A DNA stretch of 64,000 nucleotides from Leifsonia sp. Leaf336 (GCF_001423695.1 NZ_LMOZ01000001.1:1002443-1066442), one strand, 5' to 3'. Shown: positions 43,584 to 51,161, numbered from the stretch's first letter. Made by a program: numbers and translations. The notes: generated by a model from the sequence alone, not told the origin.

Positions 43584-44987
43584 GTGCCCAAAATCCTGAT
43601 CGTCGGCGGAGGCTACGCCGGTTTCTATACCGCGTGGAAGCTCGAGAAGCAGCTCCGCAAGGGCGAGGCCGAGGTCACCATGGTCGACCCCCTGCCCTAC
43701 ATGACGTACCAGCCGTTCCTCCCCGAGGTGGCGGTCGGCTCCATCGAGCCGCGTCACGCGGTGGTCGCCCACCGTCGCCACCTGAAGAGCACGAACATCA
43801 TCAGCGGCAAGGTCACCTACGTCGACCACGCCAAGAAGACCGCGACCATCGAGCCGGCCGCCGGCGAGCCGTACGAGCTCGACTACGACATCGTCGTGGT
43901 GACCGCCGGCGCCGTCTCGCGCACCTTCCCGATCCCGGGCATCGCCGACAACGCGGTGGGTCTGAAGACGATCGAGGAGGCCGTGTTCATCCGCGACCGC
44001 CTGCTCACCAACTTCGACAAGGCGGCGACGCTGCCCGCCGGCCCGGAGCGCGACCGCCTCCTGACCGTCGTGGTCGTCGGCGGTGGCTTCGCCGGCATCG
44101 AGATCTTCGCCGAGCTCCGTTCGTTCGCCAGCGCGCTGCTCAAGAAGTACCCGGAGCTGTCGTTCGAGGACACGCACTTCCACCTGATCGAGGCCATGGG
44201 CCGAATCATGCCGGAGGTGTCGCTGCCGACCAGCCACTGGGTCATCAAGAACCTGGCGGAGCGCGGCGCGCAGATCCACCTCGAGACGCAGCTCACCAGC
44301 GCTGTCGACGGCCACATCGAGCTGTCGACCGGCGAGAGCTTCGACACCGACCTCATCGTCTGGACGGCCGGTGTCATGGCCAACCCGACCGTGGTGCGCC
44401 ACACCGACCTCCCGATCGAGGAGCGCGGCCGTCTGCGTGTTCGCGCCGACCTGCGCGTGGGCACCGAAGAGGAGATCATCGAGGGCGCCTGGGGCGCCGG
44501 CGACGTCTCGGCCGTCCCCGACCTGACCGGTGCGGGCGTCGGCGGCTACTGCGTGCCGAACGCGCAGCACGCCGTACGCCAGGGCAAGCTGCTCGCGAAG
44601 AACCTGATCGCCGACATGCGGGGCGAGCTGCCGCGCCAGTACTACCACAAGAGCCTCGGCGCCGTCGCGGGCCTCGGGCTCGGTATCGGCGTCCTGCAGT
44701 CGGGCAAGATCGCCGTCAAGGGCGTCCTCGGCTGGTTCGCGCACCGCGGCTACCACGGCCTGGCCATGCCGAGCTGGGAGCGCAAGTGGCGCGTGCTGTG
44801 GGGCTGGTGGAACAACTTCTGGCTCGGCCGCGACGTCGTGTCGCTGACCGCGGTCCAGCAGCCGCGTGCCGCCTTCGAGGAGTTCGCGGCCCGGCCGAGG
44901 CCGGCCGTCGAGGCCGCCCCGGCCGAGGCCCCCAAGAAGGCCGCTCCCCAGAAGCAGAAGGAGCCCGCGGAGGTCGCTGCCAAGTAG
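43584..44987 (+). CDS. ndh: Type II NADH:quinone oxidoreductase (NDH-2)
   Basis: Passes electrons from NADH to menaquinone without pumping protons. It has 467 residues. Two dinucleotide folds are seen: ILIVGGGYAGFYTA for FAD at the N terminus and VVVVGGGFAGIEIFAEL for NADH near residue 160. AWGAGDVSAVPD is the second FAD contact and YCVPNAQHAVRQG the quinone-site region. The C-terminal amphipathic membrane-binding part has WERKWRVLWGWWNNFWLGRD. A Lys/Glu/Pro/Ala tail ends the protein. GTG at 43584 lies 10 bases after GAGGAG, a little long; an upstream GTG at 43563 would add seven residues. Confidence 0.94.
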   Translation: MPKILIVGGGYAGFYTAWKLEKQLRKGEAEVTMVDPLPYMTYQPFLPEVAVGSIEPRHAVVAHRRHLKSTNIISGKVTYVDHAKKTATIEPAAGEPYELDYDIVVVTAGAVSRTFPIPGIADNAVGLKTIEEAVFIRDRLLTNFDKAATLPAGPERDRLLTVVVVGGGFAGIEIFAELRSFASALLKKYPELSFEDTHFHLIEAMGRIMPEVSLPTSHWVIKNLAERGAQIHLETQLTSAVDGHIELSTGESFDTDLIVWTAGVMANPTVVRHTDLPIEERGRLRVRADLRVGTEEEIIEGAWGAGDVSAVPDLTGAGVGGYCVPNAQHAVRQGKLLAKNLIADMRGELPRQYYHKSLGAVAGLGLGIGVLQSGKIAVKGVLGWFAHRGYHGLAMPSWERKWRVLWGWWNNFWLGRDVVSLTAVQQPRAAFEEFAARPRPAVEAAPAEAPKKAAPQKQKEPAEVAAK

Positions 44988-45003
44988 GCTGCGTGTCTGA
45001 CGC

Positions 45004-45045
45004 CGAAGGCCCGGTCCCTGTGAGGGACCGGGCCTTCGCCTTTTC
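45004..45045 (+). terminator. Intrinsic terminator after ndh
   Basis: A perfect stem of about 16 bp (arms starting at 45004 and 45023) around a short TGTGA-type loop, built on AAGGCCCGGTCCCT, is followed by CCTTTT. It lies between the converging ndh and IMPACT-family genes and could serve both. Confidence 0.92.
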
Positions 45046-45054
45046 CGTCAGGCC

Positions 45055-45639
45055 CTATCCCTCCACGCGCACGCGACCCTGGCCGAGGTCGGCGATCGCC
45101 TGCAGCGCGACGTCGCGGTCGGTCTCCGGTAGCCGTACCCGCAGGACGACCTCGGCTCCGTACTCGGCCTCCGGTTCGGAGTAGCCCGCGTTTTCCGCCC
45201 ACCGGCGCACCCGCTCGGCGTCGCCGTAGTCGGCGTGCAACTCGAGAACGGTCTCACGGACCCGCTCGATGATCTCCGCGCCGGCGATCGCGGTGGCGAT
45301 GGCGTCGGTGTAGGCGCGCACCAGGCCGCCGGCCCCGAGCTTGACCCCGCCGAAGTAGCGGACGACGACACCGAGCACGCCGTCCAGCTCGTGGTGGCGG
45401 AGCACCTCCAGGATGGGGCGGCCGGCCGTTCCCGAGGGTTCCCCGTCGTCCGACATCCCGGACTGTCCTCCGGCGAGCAGGGCCCAGCAGACATGGGCGG
45501 CGCCCGGGTGCTCGGCGCGCAGCCGGGCGACCTCCGCGAGTGCTTGGGCCCGGTCGGCGACAGGCAGCGCGCTCCCGAGGAACCGGCTGCGACGGATCTC
45601 GAGTTCGGAACTGACCGCGGAAGCGAGGGTGCGACTCAC
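45055..45639 (-). CDS. IMPACT/YigZ family protein (UPF0029)
   Basis: A 194-residue protein of the YigZ/IMPACT family. Eukaryotic IMPACT regulates the kinase Gcn2; bacterial members have no settled function, although their fold resembles ribosomal protein S5 and EF-G domains. Seen: ELEIRRSRFLGSALPV, AAHVCWALLAGG, SDDGEPSGTAGRPILEVL and GVVVRYFGGVKLGAGGLVRAY, the family core. Start GTG at 45639 with TAGCGT 6 bases upstream, a leaderless arrangement. It converges on ndh. Confidence 0.93.
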   Translation of the reverse strand: MSRTLASAVSSELEIRRSRFLGSALPVADRAQALAEVARLRAEHPGAAHVCWALLAGGQSGMSDDGEPSGTAGRPILEVLRHHELDGVLGVVVRYFGGVKLGAGGLVRAYTDAIATAIAGAEIIERVRETVLELHADYGDAERVRRWAENAGYSEPEAEYGAEVVLRVRLPETDRDVALQAIADLGQGRVRVEG

Positions 45640-45645
45640 CCCTTC

Positions 45646-45651
45646 ACGCTA
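45646..45651 (-). promoter_or_regulatory. -10 box TAGCGT, probably leaderless, for the IMPACT-family gene
   Basis: The hexamer on the minus strand ends 6 bases before the GTG at 45639, with no ribosome site between. Confidence 0.55.
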
Positions 45652-45680
45652 GCGGGCCGACACCGCTGCTAGCCTGGTAT

Positions 45681-45697
45681 CGAACTCATCGGTTCAG
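45681..45697. promoter_or_regulatory. Candidate ArsR operator upstream of the ArsR/AHSA1 operon
   Basis: CGAACTCATCGGTTCAG has GAAC/GTTC half-sites six bases apart. The same pattern occurs at 47041-47057 before the reductase gene. A -10-like TACGCT (45698-45703) follows directly, so a bound regulator would overlap the promoter. Confidence 0.65.
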
Positions 45698-45725
45698 TAC
45701 GCTGTGCTGGGTCGGAGGATCGGAG

Positions 45726-46100
45726 GTGCCTGTGGCGAAGACAGTGGACGACCAGCTGAGCCGCACGTTCGCGGCACTGGCGGATCCGACGCGACGCGCC
45801 ATCCTCGCGCGGCTGGCGCGGGGCTCGGCGAACGTCGGCGACCTGGCGGCCCCGTTCGACATGAGTTTCACCGCGGTGTCCAAGCACCTGCGCGTCTTGG
45901 AGGGCGCCGGCCTGGTGTCCCGCGGGAGGGATGCGCAGTACCGCCCGGCGATGCTCGATGCGCGCCCGCTCGCCGCGGCTTCCGCGTGGATCGACGACTA
46001 CCGCGCGTTCTGGGGGAGCAGTTTCGACGCCCTCGACGAGTTCCTCACCGGCGCGACCCCGTCGCGCTCCTCCGAATCCGACGAGAAGGACCCCGAATGA
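45726..46100 (+). CDS. ArsR family HTH regulator (SdpR-like)
   Basis: A 124-residue repressor. The winged helix holds LSRTFAALADPTRRAILARLARG, VGDLAAPFDMSFTAVSKHLRVLEGAGLVSRGRD and the wing AQYRPAMLDA. No cysteine metal-binding motif is present, so it is not a metal sensor of the ArsR/SmtB type. The start may be the GTG at 45726 or the one at 45732; both have GGAGG-type sites. The stop overlaps the AHSA1-domain gene, the usual partner of this regulator type. Confidence 0.93.
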   Translation: MPVAKTVDDQLSRTFAALADPTRRAILARLARGSANVGDLAAPFDMSFTAVSKHLRVLEGAGLVSRGRDAQYRPAMLDARPLAAASAWIDDYRAFWGSSFDALDEFLTGATPSRSSESDEKDPE

Positions 46101-46543
46101 CCGGCATCACCGACGAGGGCATCGAGATCGACCGCGAGTTCGCGGCCCCGCCGTCCGCCGTCTTCGCGGCCTGGACCACTGCGGCGTCGTTCGCGCGCTG
46201 GTTCGGCGGCCGGGAGGTGCAGGTCCCGCTCGACGGCCTCGACTTCCGTGCAGAAGCCGGCCGTGAATGGACCGCCATGATGGTGCTCCCCGACGGCAGC
46301 ACGATCGACTGGGCGGGCGAGTTCCTGGAGGTCGACCCGCCGTCGCGTCTGGTCATGACGCTCACCGACCGCCCCGCGGAGGGCGAGCGCGCCGTGCTCA
46401 CGGTGGAGCTCACCCCGACGGAGGCCGGGACGCGCATGCGAATGACCCAGCAGACGCCCGGCTTCACCGACGAGCAGCGCCTTGGCACCATCGCCGGCTG
46501 GCAGACCTTCCTCGACGTGCTGGGTGAGATCGCCGAGGGCTGA
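46097..46543 (+). CDS. SRPBCC/AHSA1-domain protein
   Basis: A 148-residue protein with the helix-grip fold of the SRPBCC superfamily: IDREFAAPPSAVFAAWTTAASFARWFGG at the N terminus, WAGEFLEVDPPSRLVMTLTD in the middle, and the C-terminal helix with GWQTFLDVLGEIAEG. Such proteins bind hydrophobic ligands in a central cavity, and ArsR-linked members are common in actinobacteria with unknown ligands. ATG overlaps the ArsR stop. Confidence 0.92.
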   Translation: MTGITDEGIEIDREFAAPPSAVFAAWTTAASFARWFGGREVQVPLDGLDFRAEAGREWTAMMVLPDGSTIDWAGEFLEVDPPSRLVMTLTDRPAEGERAVLTVELTPTEAGTRMRMTQQTPGFTDEQRLGTIAGWQTFLDVLGEIAEG

Positions 46544-46573
46544 CTCTGTGCGGCCGGGGCGCCGGGCATGGCC

Positions 46574-46996
46574 TCAGTCCAGGACGATCCGCACGGGCTC
46601 GTAGGACCACGGTCCCGGGCATTGGCCCCACAGGCCCGTGCGCTCGGTGTTGACCGGGATGTCGTGCACGGCGTCGTCGAGCACTTCCGCCTTCGTCGTC
46701 ACGACGACGCGGACGGTCTGGGGCTGCGAGGCCGCATGATCGAGGAAGGGCGGCCGCTGCGGGACCGAATAGCTTCCATCCGGGGCAGGCGTTACAGGCG
46801 CTGGTTCACAGTGGGTTCCGAAGCAGGCCGACACCGTCGCATCCGTGGGCGGCGATCCCTCGAACACCAGCCGTATCGGCGACGTGTCCAGGTAGCCGAT
46901 CGCCGGGCAGGCGTCCAATACGCACCCCGTCAATGTGAGCACTGTTGCGAACGCCGCGACGCCTGCGGCGGTGAGTCGACTTCGATGTCGTCGCAT
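46574..46996 (-). CDS. Small lipoprotein of unknown function
   Basis: A 140-residue protein with a signal peptide and lipobox LTLTGC (lipidated Cys near residue 25). The short mature domain carries several cysteines (CVLDACPAIGY, ACFGTHCEPAP and GQCPGPW) that could form disulphides outside the cell. No family is recognised. The ATG lies 6 bases after a TACCCT box, a leaderless arrangement. It faces the AHSA1 gene tail to tail. Confidence 0.75.
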   Translation of the reverse strand: MRRHRSRLTAAGVAAFATVLTLTGCVLDACPAIGYLDTSPIRLVFEGSPPTDATVSACFGTHCEPAPVTPAPDGSYSVPQRPPFLDHAASQPQTVRVVVTTKAEVLDDAVHDIPVNTERTGLWGQCPGPWSYEPVRIVLD

Positions 46997-47002
46997 GCGA
47001 GC

Positions 47003-47008
47003 AGGGTA
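47003..47008 (-). promoter_or_regulatory. -10 box TACCCT, probably leaderless, for the lipoprotein gene
   Basis: The hexamer on the minus strand ends 6 bases before the ATG at 46996. Confidence 0.5.
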
Positions 47009-47039
47009 GCCGACCGTTCGCAGAGATTCTCCCCACGTA

Positions 47040-47069
47040 TTGAACTTAATGGTTCAGAACCGCTAGGTT
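47040..47069 (+). promoter_or_regulatory. Promoter with ArsR-type operator for the DHFR-like reductase gene
   Basis: TTGAAC (47040-47045), 18 bases, TAGGTT (47064-47069). The operator-like TTGAACTTAATGGTTCAG covers the -35 and spacer and has the same GAAC-six-GTTC layout as the site before the ArsR gene. Confidence 0.65.
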
Positions 47070-47114
47070 GAATAAGTGACACAACACGTGTCGACGATCA
47101 CGAAAGGACCCACC

Positions 47115-47678
47115 ATGCGCACCCTCATCGTCTCCGCGTTCGTCTCCGCCGACGGCGTCGCCCAGGCTCCCGGCGACGACGCCTCCTACCGCAACGCGGG
47201 CTGGACGTTCCGCGGCGTCGAGTTCGACCCGGCCGCCTACGAGCTCAAGGGCCGCGAGCAGCAGGAGGCGACCGCGATCCTGCTCGGCCGCACGAGTTAC
47301 GAGTTGTTCGCCCCGATCTGGCCGTCGAGGGACGAATTCGCCGGCTACAACGCCATGCCCCGGTACGTCGTCTCGACCACCCTGGAGCGCGACGACGACC
47401 GCTGGCCGGCCACCATCCTCCGCTCGCTCGACGAGGTCGCCGACCTCAAGCGCGGCGACGGAGGCCCGATCATCGTCCACGGCAGCCTCGAGCTCGCCCG
47501 CGCGCTGGCCGACGCCGACCTGGTCGACCGCTACCACCTGCTGGTCTTCCCGCTGCTGCTGGGGGAGGGCGCCCGGCTGTTCAGCGAGGCTCCGCATGCG
47601 ACGGTGAAGCTCTCGGTGGTCGAGAACGAGGTCTACGGCAACGGAGTGCAGAAGGTCGTGTACGACGTGGTGCGGTGA
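47115..47678 (+). CDS. Dihydrofolate reductase family protein (RibD C-terminal-like)
   Basis: A 187-residue NADPH-dependent reductase of the RibD_C/DHFR-like fold. Seen: the opening LIVSAFVSADGVAQAPG, the nucleotide segment ILLGRTSYELFAPIW, RYVVSTTLE, IIVHGSLELARALADADLVD and the late HLLVFPLLLGEGARLF. These proteins are not classical folate reductases and usually have unknown substrates. ATG at 47115 has GAAAGGA 6-7 bases upstream. The promoter carries an operator like that of the ArsR gene 1.4 kb away. Confidence 0.92.
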   Translation: MRTLIVSAFVSADGVAQAPGDDASYRNAGWTFRGVEFDPAAYELKGREQQEATAILLGRTSYELFAPIWPSRDEFAGYNAMPRYVVSTTLERDDDRWPATILRSLDEVADLKRGDGGPIIVHGSLELARALADADLVDRYHLLVFPLLLGEGARLFSEAPHATVKLSVVENEVYGNGVQKVVYDVVR

Positions 47679-47690
47679 TCGGGACAGCGG

Positions 47691-47764
47691 TGCCCCCAGT
47701 GGGACTCGAACCCACACTCGGGCGATTTTAAGTCGCCTGCCTCTGCCAATTGGGCTATGGGGGC
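47691..47764 (-). tRNA. tRNA-Leu (anticodon UAA) with a short variable arm
   Basis: A 74-base cloverleaf. The acceptor pairs GCCCCCA with TGGGGGC and has an A discriminator. The D arm is GCCC AATTGGCAGA GGC. The anticodon stem GGCGA/TCGCC encloses loop CTTAAAA, hence anticodon UAA. Five bases (CGAGT) form the variable region, and the T arm is GTGGG TTCGAGT CCCAC. Bacterial leucine tRNAs normally have a long paired variable arm, which is absent here. CCA is not encoded. Confidence 0.85.
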
Positions 47765-47811
47765 CGAGCGGCTTGGAGCACCGGTCGGAGGGCGGGGACC
47801 GCCCGAGAAGA

Positions 47812-47931
47812 TCAGCGGTTCCTGTAGGGCGCTTTCACCATCTGCACCCCGGCCGCGAGTGCGAGCGCACCGCCGACGATGACGACAGTCCAGATGAATC
47901 CGATCAGCAGGCCTTCCATAGCTCCAACCAT
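47812..47931 (-). CDS. Possible 39-residue single-helix membrane protein
   Basis: Reads MVGAMEGLLIGFIWTVVIVG and continues hydrophobic before ending KAPYRNR: one transmembrane helix and a basic tail, a plausible small membrane protein. A start at the second Met (47919) is also possible. No clear ribosome site is visible. A TATATG hexamer lies just upstream. It sits between tRNA-Leu and the VOC gene. Confidence 0.4.
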   Translation of the reverse strand: MVGAMEGLLIGFIWTVVIVGGALALAAGVQMVKAPYRNR

Positions 47932-47992
47932 ATACGGTGCGACGCGCCATGTACCCCTTGTCGGCGTAGCGCGATCAGGGGAGGGTGGGCGC

Positions 47993-48361
47993 ATGATCCG
48001 GATCGGTTCCATCGTGTGGGGGGTTCGCGACATCCCGCGAGCCGTGGAGTTCTGGTCGGCCGTGCTCGGCTACGCGCCGCTGTACGAGCCCGACGTCGAT
48101 TGGGCGTTGCTCGCGCCGGCCGGCGGAGGCGGCCCGCAGCTCGCACTGAAGCTGGTCGGCAGCGAGGCGAACCCGTCTCCGCGGCACCACCTCGACCTGT
48201 ATGCCGACGATCAGGCCGCCGAGGCCGACCGGCTCAGGGGCCTCGGCGCGACAGACGTCGAGTGGGACTACGAGGAGGGCGCCGACTATCTCGTGCTGGC
48301 CGATCCGGACGGCAACCGGTTCTGCGTCGTCGCGGCGGGAGAGGCTGCAGCGTCGCACTGA
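47993..48361 (+). CDS. VOC (glyoxalase/bleomycin resistance) superfamily protein
   Basis: A 122-residue protein with paired beta-alpha-beta-beta-beta motifs: IGSIVWGVRDIPRAVEFWSAVLGYAPLY at the start, HHLDLYADDQAAEADRLRGLGA in the middle and LADPDGNRFCVV at the end. Metal-ligand positions may include the His of HHLDLY and a late Glu/Asp. Substrate unknown; members include dioxygenases, epimerases and resistance proteins. ATG at 47993 has GGGGAGGG about 8 bases upstream. Confidence 0.88.
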   Translation: MIRIGSIVWGVRDIPRAVEFWSAVLGYAPLYEPDVDWALLAPAGGGGPQLALKLVGSEANPSPRHHLDLYADDQAAEADRLRGLGATDVEWDYEEGADYLVLADPDGNRFCVVAAGEAAASH

Positions 48362-48363
48362 GA

Positions 48364-48503
48364 GGACGTTCAGAGCGTCCAAAGGCCTCACCCACCCTGG
48401 CCGTGCAGACTACAAGCCGACACCCTTTCTGGTGAGGTGTCCTCCGACCCGGCTGGAGCCCGAGATCCCCCGACGTAAGGCTCCGGCCGGGTCGCCTTAC
48501 GTC
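48364..48503. other. Densely structured gap, possible non-coding RNA or pseudoknot
   Basis: Hairpins GGACG/CGTCC (48364-48380) and GACACC/GGTGTC (about 48419-48441) are followed by two interleaved stems. One pairs GACCCGGCTGGAGCC (48446-48460) with 48479-48493; the other pairs GACGTAAGG (48472-48480) with CCTTACGTC (48495-48503). The two share two bases, so they form either a pseudoknot or a switch between alternative folds. No known RNA family is recognised and no T-run follows. Confidence 0.5.
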
Positions 48504-48526
48504 CGCTAGCCGCTTGCAGACGCGAA

Positions 48527-48532
48527 TAGGAT
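48527..48532 (+). promoter_or_regulatory. -10 box TAGGAT, probably leaderless, for the YchJ-type gene
   Basis: TAGGAT ends 6 bases before the GTG at 48539, with no ribosome site between. Confidence 0.55.
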
Positions 48533-48538
48533 CGCGGA

Positions 48539-48910
48539 GTGACCGACACCCGATGTCCCTGCGGAAGCGGCGAGACTTACGCGAACTGCTGCGGCCCGCT
48601 CCACGCCGGCGCTCCCGCGCCCACGGCCGAGCGGCTGATGCGGTCGCGGTTCAGCGCCTTCGCGCTCGGTGACGCCGGCTACCTCCTGCGCAGCTGGCAT
48701 CCGTCGACGCGTCCGGCGGCGCTCGAACTCGACGACGGTCTGCGCTGGTACCGGCTCGACATCGAGTCGACCGAGCGAGGCGGCCCGTTCGACCGGGAGG
48801 GTGTCGTCGCGTTCACCGCCTACTACAAGGGTGCAGAGCGCGGCTCGCTTCAGGAGACCTCCCGGTTCGTCAAAGACGGCCGCGACTGGTACTACGTGGC
48901 AGCGCTGTAA
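48539..48910 (+). CDS. YchJ/UPF0225 family protein with zinc-binding SEC-C-like motif
   Basis: A 123-residue protein. The N-terminal CPCGSGETYANCCGPLH is a cysteine/histidine motif of the SEC-C type that binds zinc. The rest matches the UPF0225 (YchJ) domain: RLMRSRFSAFALGDAGYLLRSWHPSTRP and FTAYYKGAERGSLQETSRFVKDG with the final WYYVAAL. Function is not established. GTG start immediately after a leaderless-type promoter. It converges on the Ig-domain membrane protein with a 1-base gap. Confidence 0.93.
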   Translation: MTDTRCPCGSGETYANCCGPLHAGAPAPTAERLMRSRFSAFALGDAGYLLRSWHPSTRPAALELDDGLRWYRLDIESTERGGPFDREGVVAFTAYYKGAERGSLQETSRFVKDGRDWYYVAAL

Positions 48911-48911
48911 G

Positions 48912-51077
48912 TCACCGCAGCGGTTCGACGTACCGCTCCCACAGCCACACCGAGACGCTCAGCGCCGCGAACACCAAAGCCCCGACGACGACCACGGCGA
49001 CCCCGCCGCCCGTCTGCACCAGGGAGGCCACCGGAAGCAGGAGCGCGAAGAGCACGGTGTAGACCACGAGCGCCATCGCCAGCCACAACGGTCGCGACCA
49101 GCGCAGCACGGCTCGGCCGGCGAGCCCGCCGAAGGGCAGCAGAGCGACTGCAGTCGACCCGATCGCGATGAGGGCGATCGAGTTGGCGAGCTCCCTCACG
49201 AAGGCGGAGGCGTCTCCCGACGGCGCCGGCAGGACACCGACGGTCAGCCACGCCAGCACGCCGAACGCGGCGACGGCGCACAGCTGGACGGCGGCGGTGC
49301 GGCCGCGCTCGATCCGGTCGGCGGCCTCCGGCAGCACCGCGCCCAGCACCAGGCCGAAGAGCAGGGCGGGCTCGAGCCCGATGAAGCGGGAGCCCAGCGC
49401 GGTCGCGGCGACGACGACGAGGAGGCCGGGCCGCACGATCGCGCGGGCGAGCGGCAGACCCAGGTGCCGTGTCATCCCGCGCGCAGCGAGCACCCAGATC
49501 GCGTTGACTCCGATCACCGCGAGCGCGACGGCGCCCAGCAGTCTCAGGTAGGCGGCGGCGTCCTGCACCGACGTCGACAAGGTCACCAGGGCGGCGGCGG
49601 TGACACCGACGACGGGCGCCAGCCAGACCGGTTGGGAGCCCGCCGACGCGGCGTGCGCGCTGCCGAGCAGAGCGTCGGCTTCGCCGAGTTCGGAGCGCGC
49701 CCGGTTGCGGCCGAAGATCGCAACGCGGCCGTCGCGCGGCTCCCGGGGGCGGGAGAGCGCGGCGACGAGCAGCCGCGCGGGCAGCACGAGCAGCAGCAGC
49801 AGCGCGACCGCCAGACCGACCGAGCGCAGCCAGCCCGGCATGGAGGCCGCGGTGACGACCGGAGCGGAGGCGACGCTGAACGGCGTGTCCGTCCATCCCT
49901 TGGTCTCGGCGTGGGCCGGAGCCGACGGCGACGACGGCGCGGCCGTGGGCGGCGCCGGCTGCGCAGGAACCGGGGTCTTCGACGGGGAGGGCTTGGTCGT
50001 GGCCGGCGGCGCGGCGGCCACAGCCTCCACCGAGATCGCGACCGCGTTGCTGCCGGCGCTCACGTTGCCCGCGGAGTCGCGCTGCAGCGCTGAAACGAGG
50101 TAATCGCCCTGGGGGAGGCCGGCCGCGCACGACCAGGCGGTTCCCGTGACGGCCGCCGTGCAGGCCACGGAGGTCCCACGGGAGGTGCTCGCGTAGACGG
50201 TCACACTCGCGCCGGGTTCGCCGGCGCCGCCGAAGGCGATGGACTGCCCGGCCGTCGCGGAGGTGCCGGGTGCCGGGGAGGTCAGCGTCGGCGCTCCCGG
50301 CGCGACGGTGTCCACGACGACGGTGATGGACCGGCTCGCTCCGGAGCGCGTGGACGAGAACGGCGCCACCTGCGTGGCGGTGATGCTGTGGTTGCCGTCG
50401 CGGAGTCGCGAGATGACGCAGCCCCAGTTGCCGGCGCTGTCCGCCGGGAACGAGCAGGAGTCCCCGGTCTCGGCGGTGACGGTCACTGTGGCGCCCGGGT
50501 AGGCCGTGCCGCGGATTCCGCCGCCGGTCGCTCCGCCGTCGGCCGAGGTGATCGTGGGAGGGGAGAGGACGTCGACCCGGCCGCTGTCGGCGAGGCCGGT
50601 GGTGCGCGACTCGGCCCGCACCGGCACGCCGGGGCCGTCGGGGAGGCGCTGGACGGCGCAGCGGAACCGGCCGTCGTCGCCGGTGGTGGCGGTGCACCGG
50701 GAGTCGGCGTTGGTGGAGGAGCCGCCGGACACGTCGATGACCTCGCCGGGATCGGCGGTGCCCGAGACGGCCAACGGCAGCGTGGTGACCAGGCTCTTCG
50801 GGAGCGGGTCGAGCTGCGGCGGCGCCGGAGTCGGGGTCGGGGTGGAGGTCGGCGCATCGGAGGCCGTGTCGCTGGGAGCGAGGCCCGGGGACTTCGGCGG
50901 TGCTGTGTCGGAACGTGCTGCGGCGGGGGCGGCCGAAGCAGGGGCGGCCGTGGCCGGCGTCGCGAGGGCTGCGGTCGCCGCCAGCGCCAGCCCCAGACCG
51001 AGCAGGGCAGCGACGAGTCGCCCGGTCGACCCCCGCGACCGGACTGGTGGAGACACGTCAGACAGAAATACCCGCAT
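48912..51077 (-). CDS. Large membrane protein with extracellular Ig-like repeats and a polytopic C-terminal half
   Basis: A 721-residue protein. A signal sequence (about residues 20-46, ALLGLGLALAATAALATPATA) is followed by an Ala/Pro/Ser/Thr linker. About three bacterial Ig-like repeats follow at roughly 95-160, 165-235 and 245-340, each with PGxxVxV-type strands and paired cysteines (DSRCTATT/FRCAV, SCSFPADSAGNWGC and ACTAA/SWSCAAG). A Pro/Ala spacer leads to about eight transmembrane helices from residue 420 to the end. Ig-like repeats usually mediate adhesion. The ATG at 51077 has GGGGTGGA just upstream. Function unknown. Confidence 0.8.
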   Translation of the reverse strand: MRVFLSDVSPPVRSRGSTGRLVAALLGLGLALAATAALATPATAAPASAAPAAARSDTAPPKSPGLAPSDTASDAPTSTPTPTPAPPQLDPLPKSLVTTLPLAVSGTADPGEVIDVSGGSSTNADSRCTATTGDDGRFRCAVQRLPDGPGVPVRAESRTTGLADSGRVDVLSPPTITSADGGATGGGIRGTAYPGATVTVTAETGDSCSFPADSAGNWGCVISRLRDGNHSITATQVAPFSSTRSGASRSITVVVDTVAPGAPTLTSPAPGTSATAGQSIAFGGAGEPGASVTVYASTSRGTSVACTAAVTGTAWSCAAGLPQGDYLVSALQRDSAGNVSAGSNAVAISVEAVAAAPPATTKPSPSKTPVPAQPAPPTAAPSSPSAPAHAETKGWTDTPFSVASAPVVTAASMPGWLRSVGLAVALLLLLVLPARLLVAALSRPREPRDGRVAIFGRNRARSELGEADALLGSAHAASAGSQPVWLAPVVGVTAAALVTLSTSVQDAAAYLRLLGAVALAVIGVNAIWVLAARGMTRHLGLPLARAIVRPGLLVVVAATALGSRFIGLEPALLFGLVLGAVLPEAADRIERGRTAAVQLCAVAAFGVLAWLTVGVLPAPSGDASAFVRELANSIALIAIGSTAVALLPFGGLAGRAVLRWSRPLWLAMALVVYTVLFALLLPVASLVQTGGGVAVVVVGALVFAALSVSVWLWERYVEPLR

Positions 51078-51142
51078 TCCACCCCATTCCAGGGGGCCGA
51101 CACACCGCATGTCAAACCAGCTGGCCGGATTTGGGGCATACT

Positions 51143-51161
51143 GACAACTGGGTCAACTGTC
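51143..51161. promoter_or_regulatory. Candidate operator upstream of the TetR-MFS operon
   Basis: GACAACTGGGTCAACTGTC is an imperfect 19-base palindrome with GACA/TGTC ends and an internal CAACTG repeat. It lies 46 bases before the TetR start, in the gap shared with the divergent Ig-domain gene. Assignment to this TetR is by position only. Confidence 0.4.

Noticed and set aside
42252-44756. An 834-codon minus-strand frame across the subtilase and ndh genes
   Set aside because: Both plus-strand genes have complete catalytic motifs. The antisense translation is repetitive Arg/His/Glu without a domain.
48361-48539. SRP RNA, tmRNA or 6C RNA in the structured gap
   Set aside because: The conserved SRP apical loop, the tmRNA tRNA-like ends and the paired six-C loops were looked for and not found.
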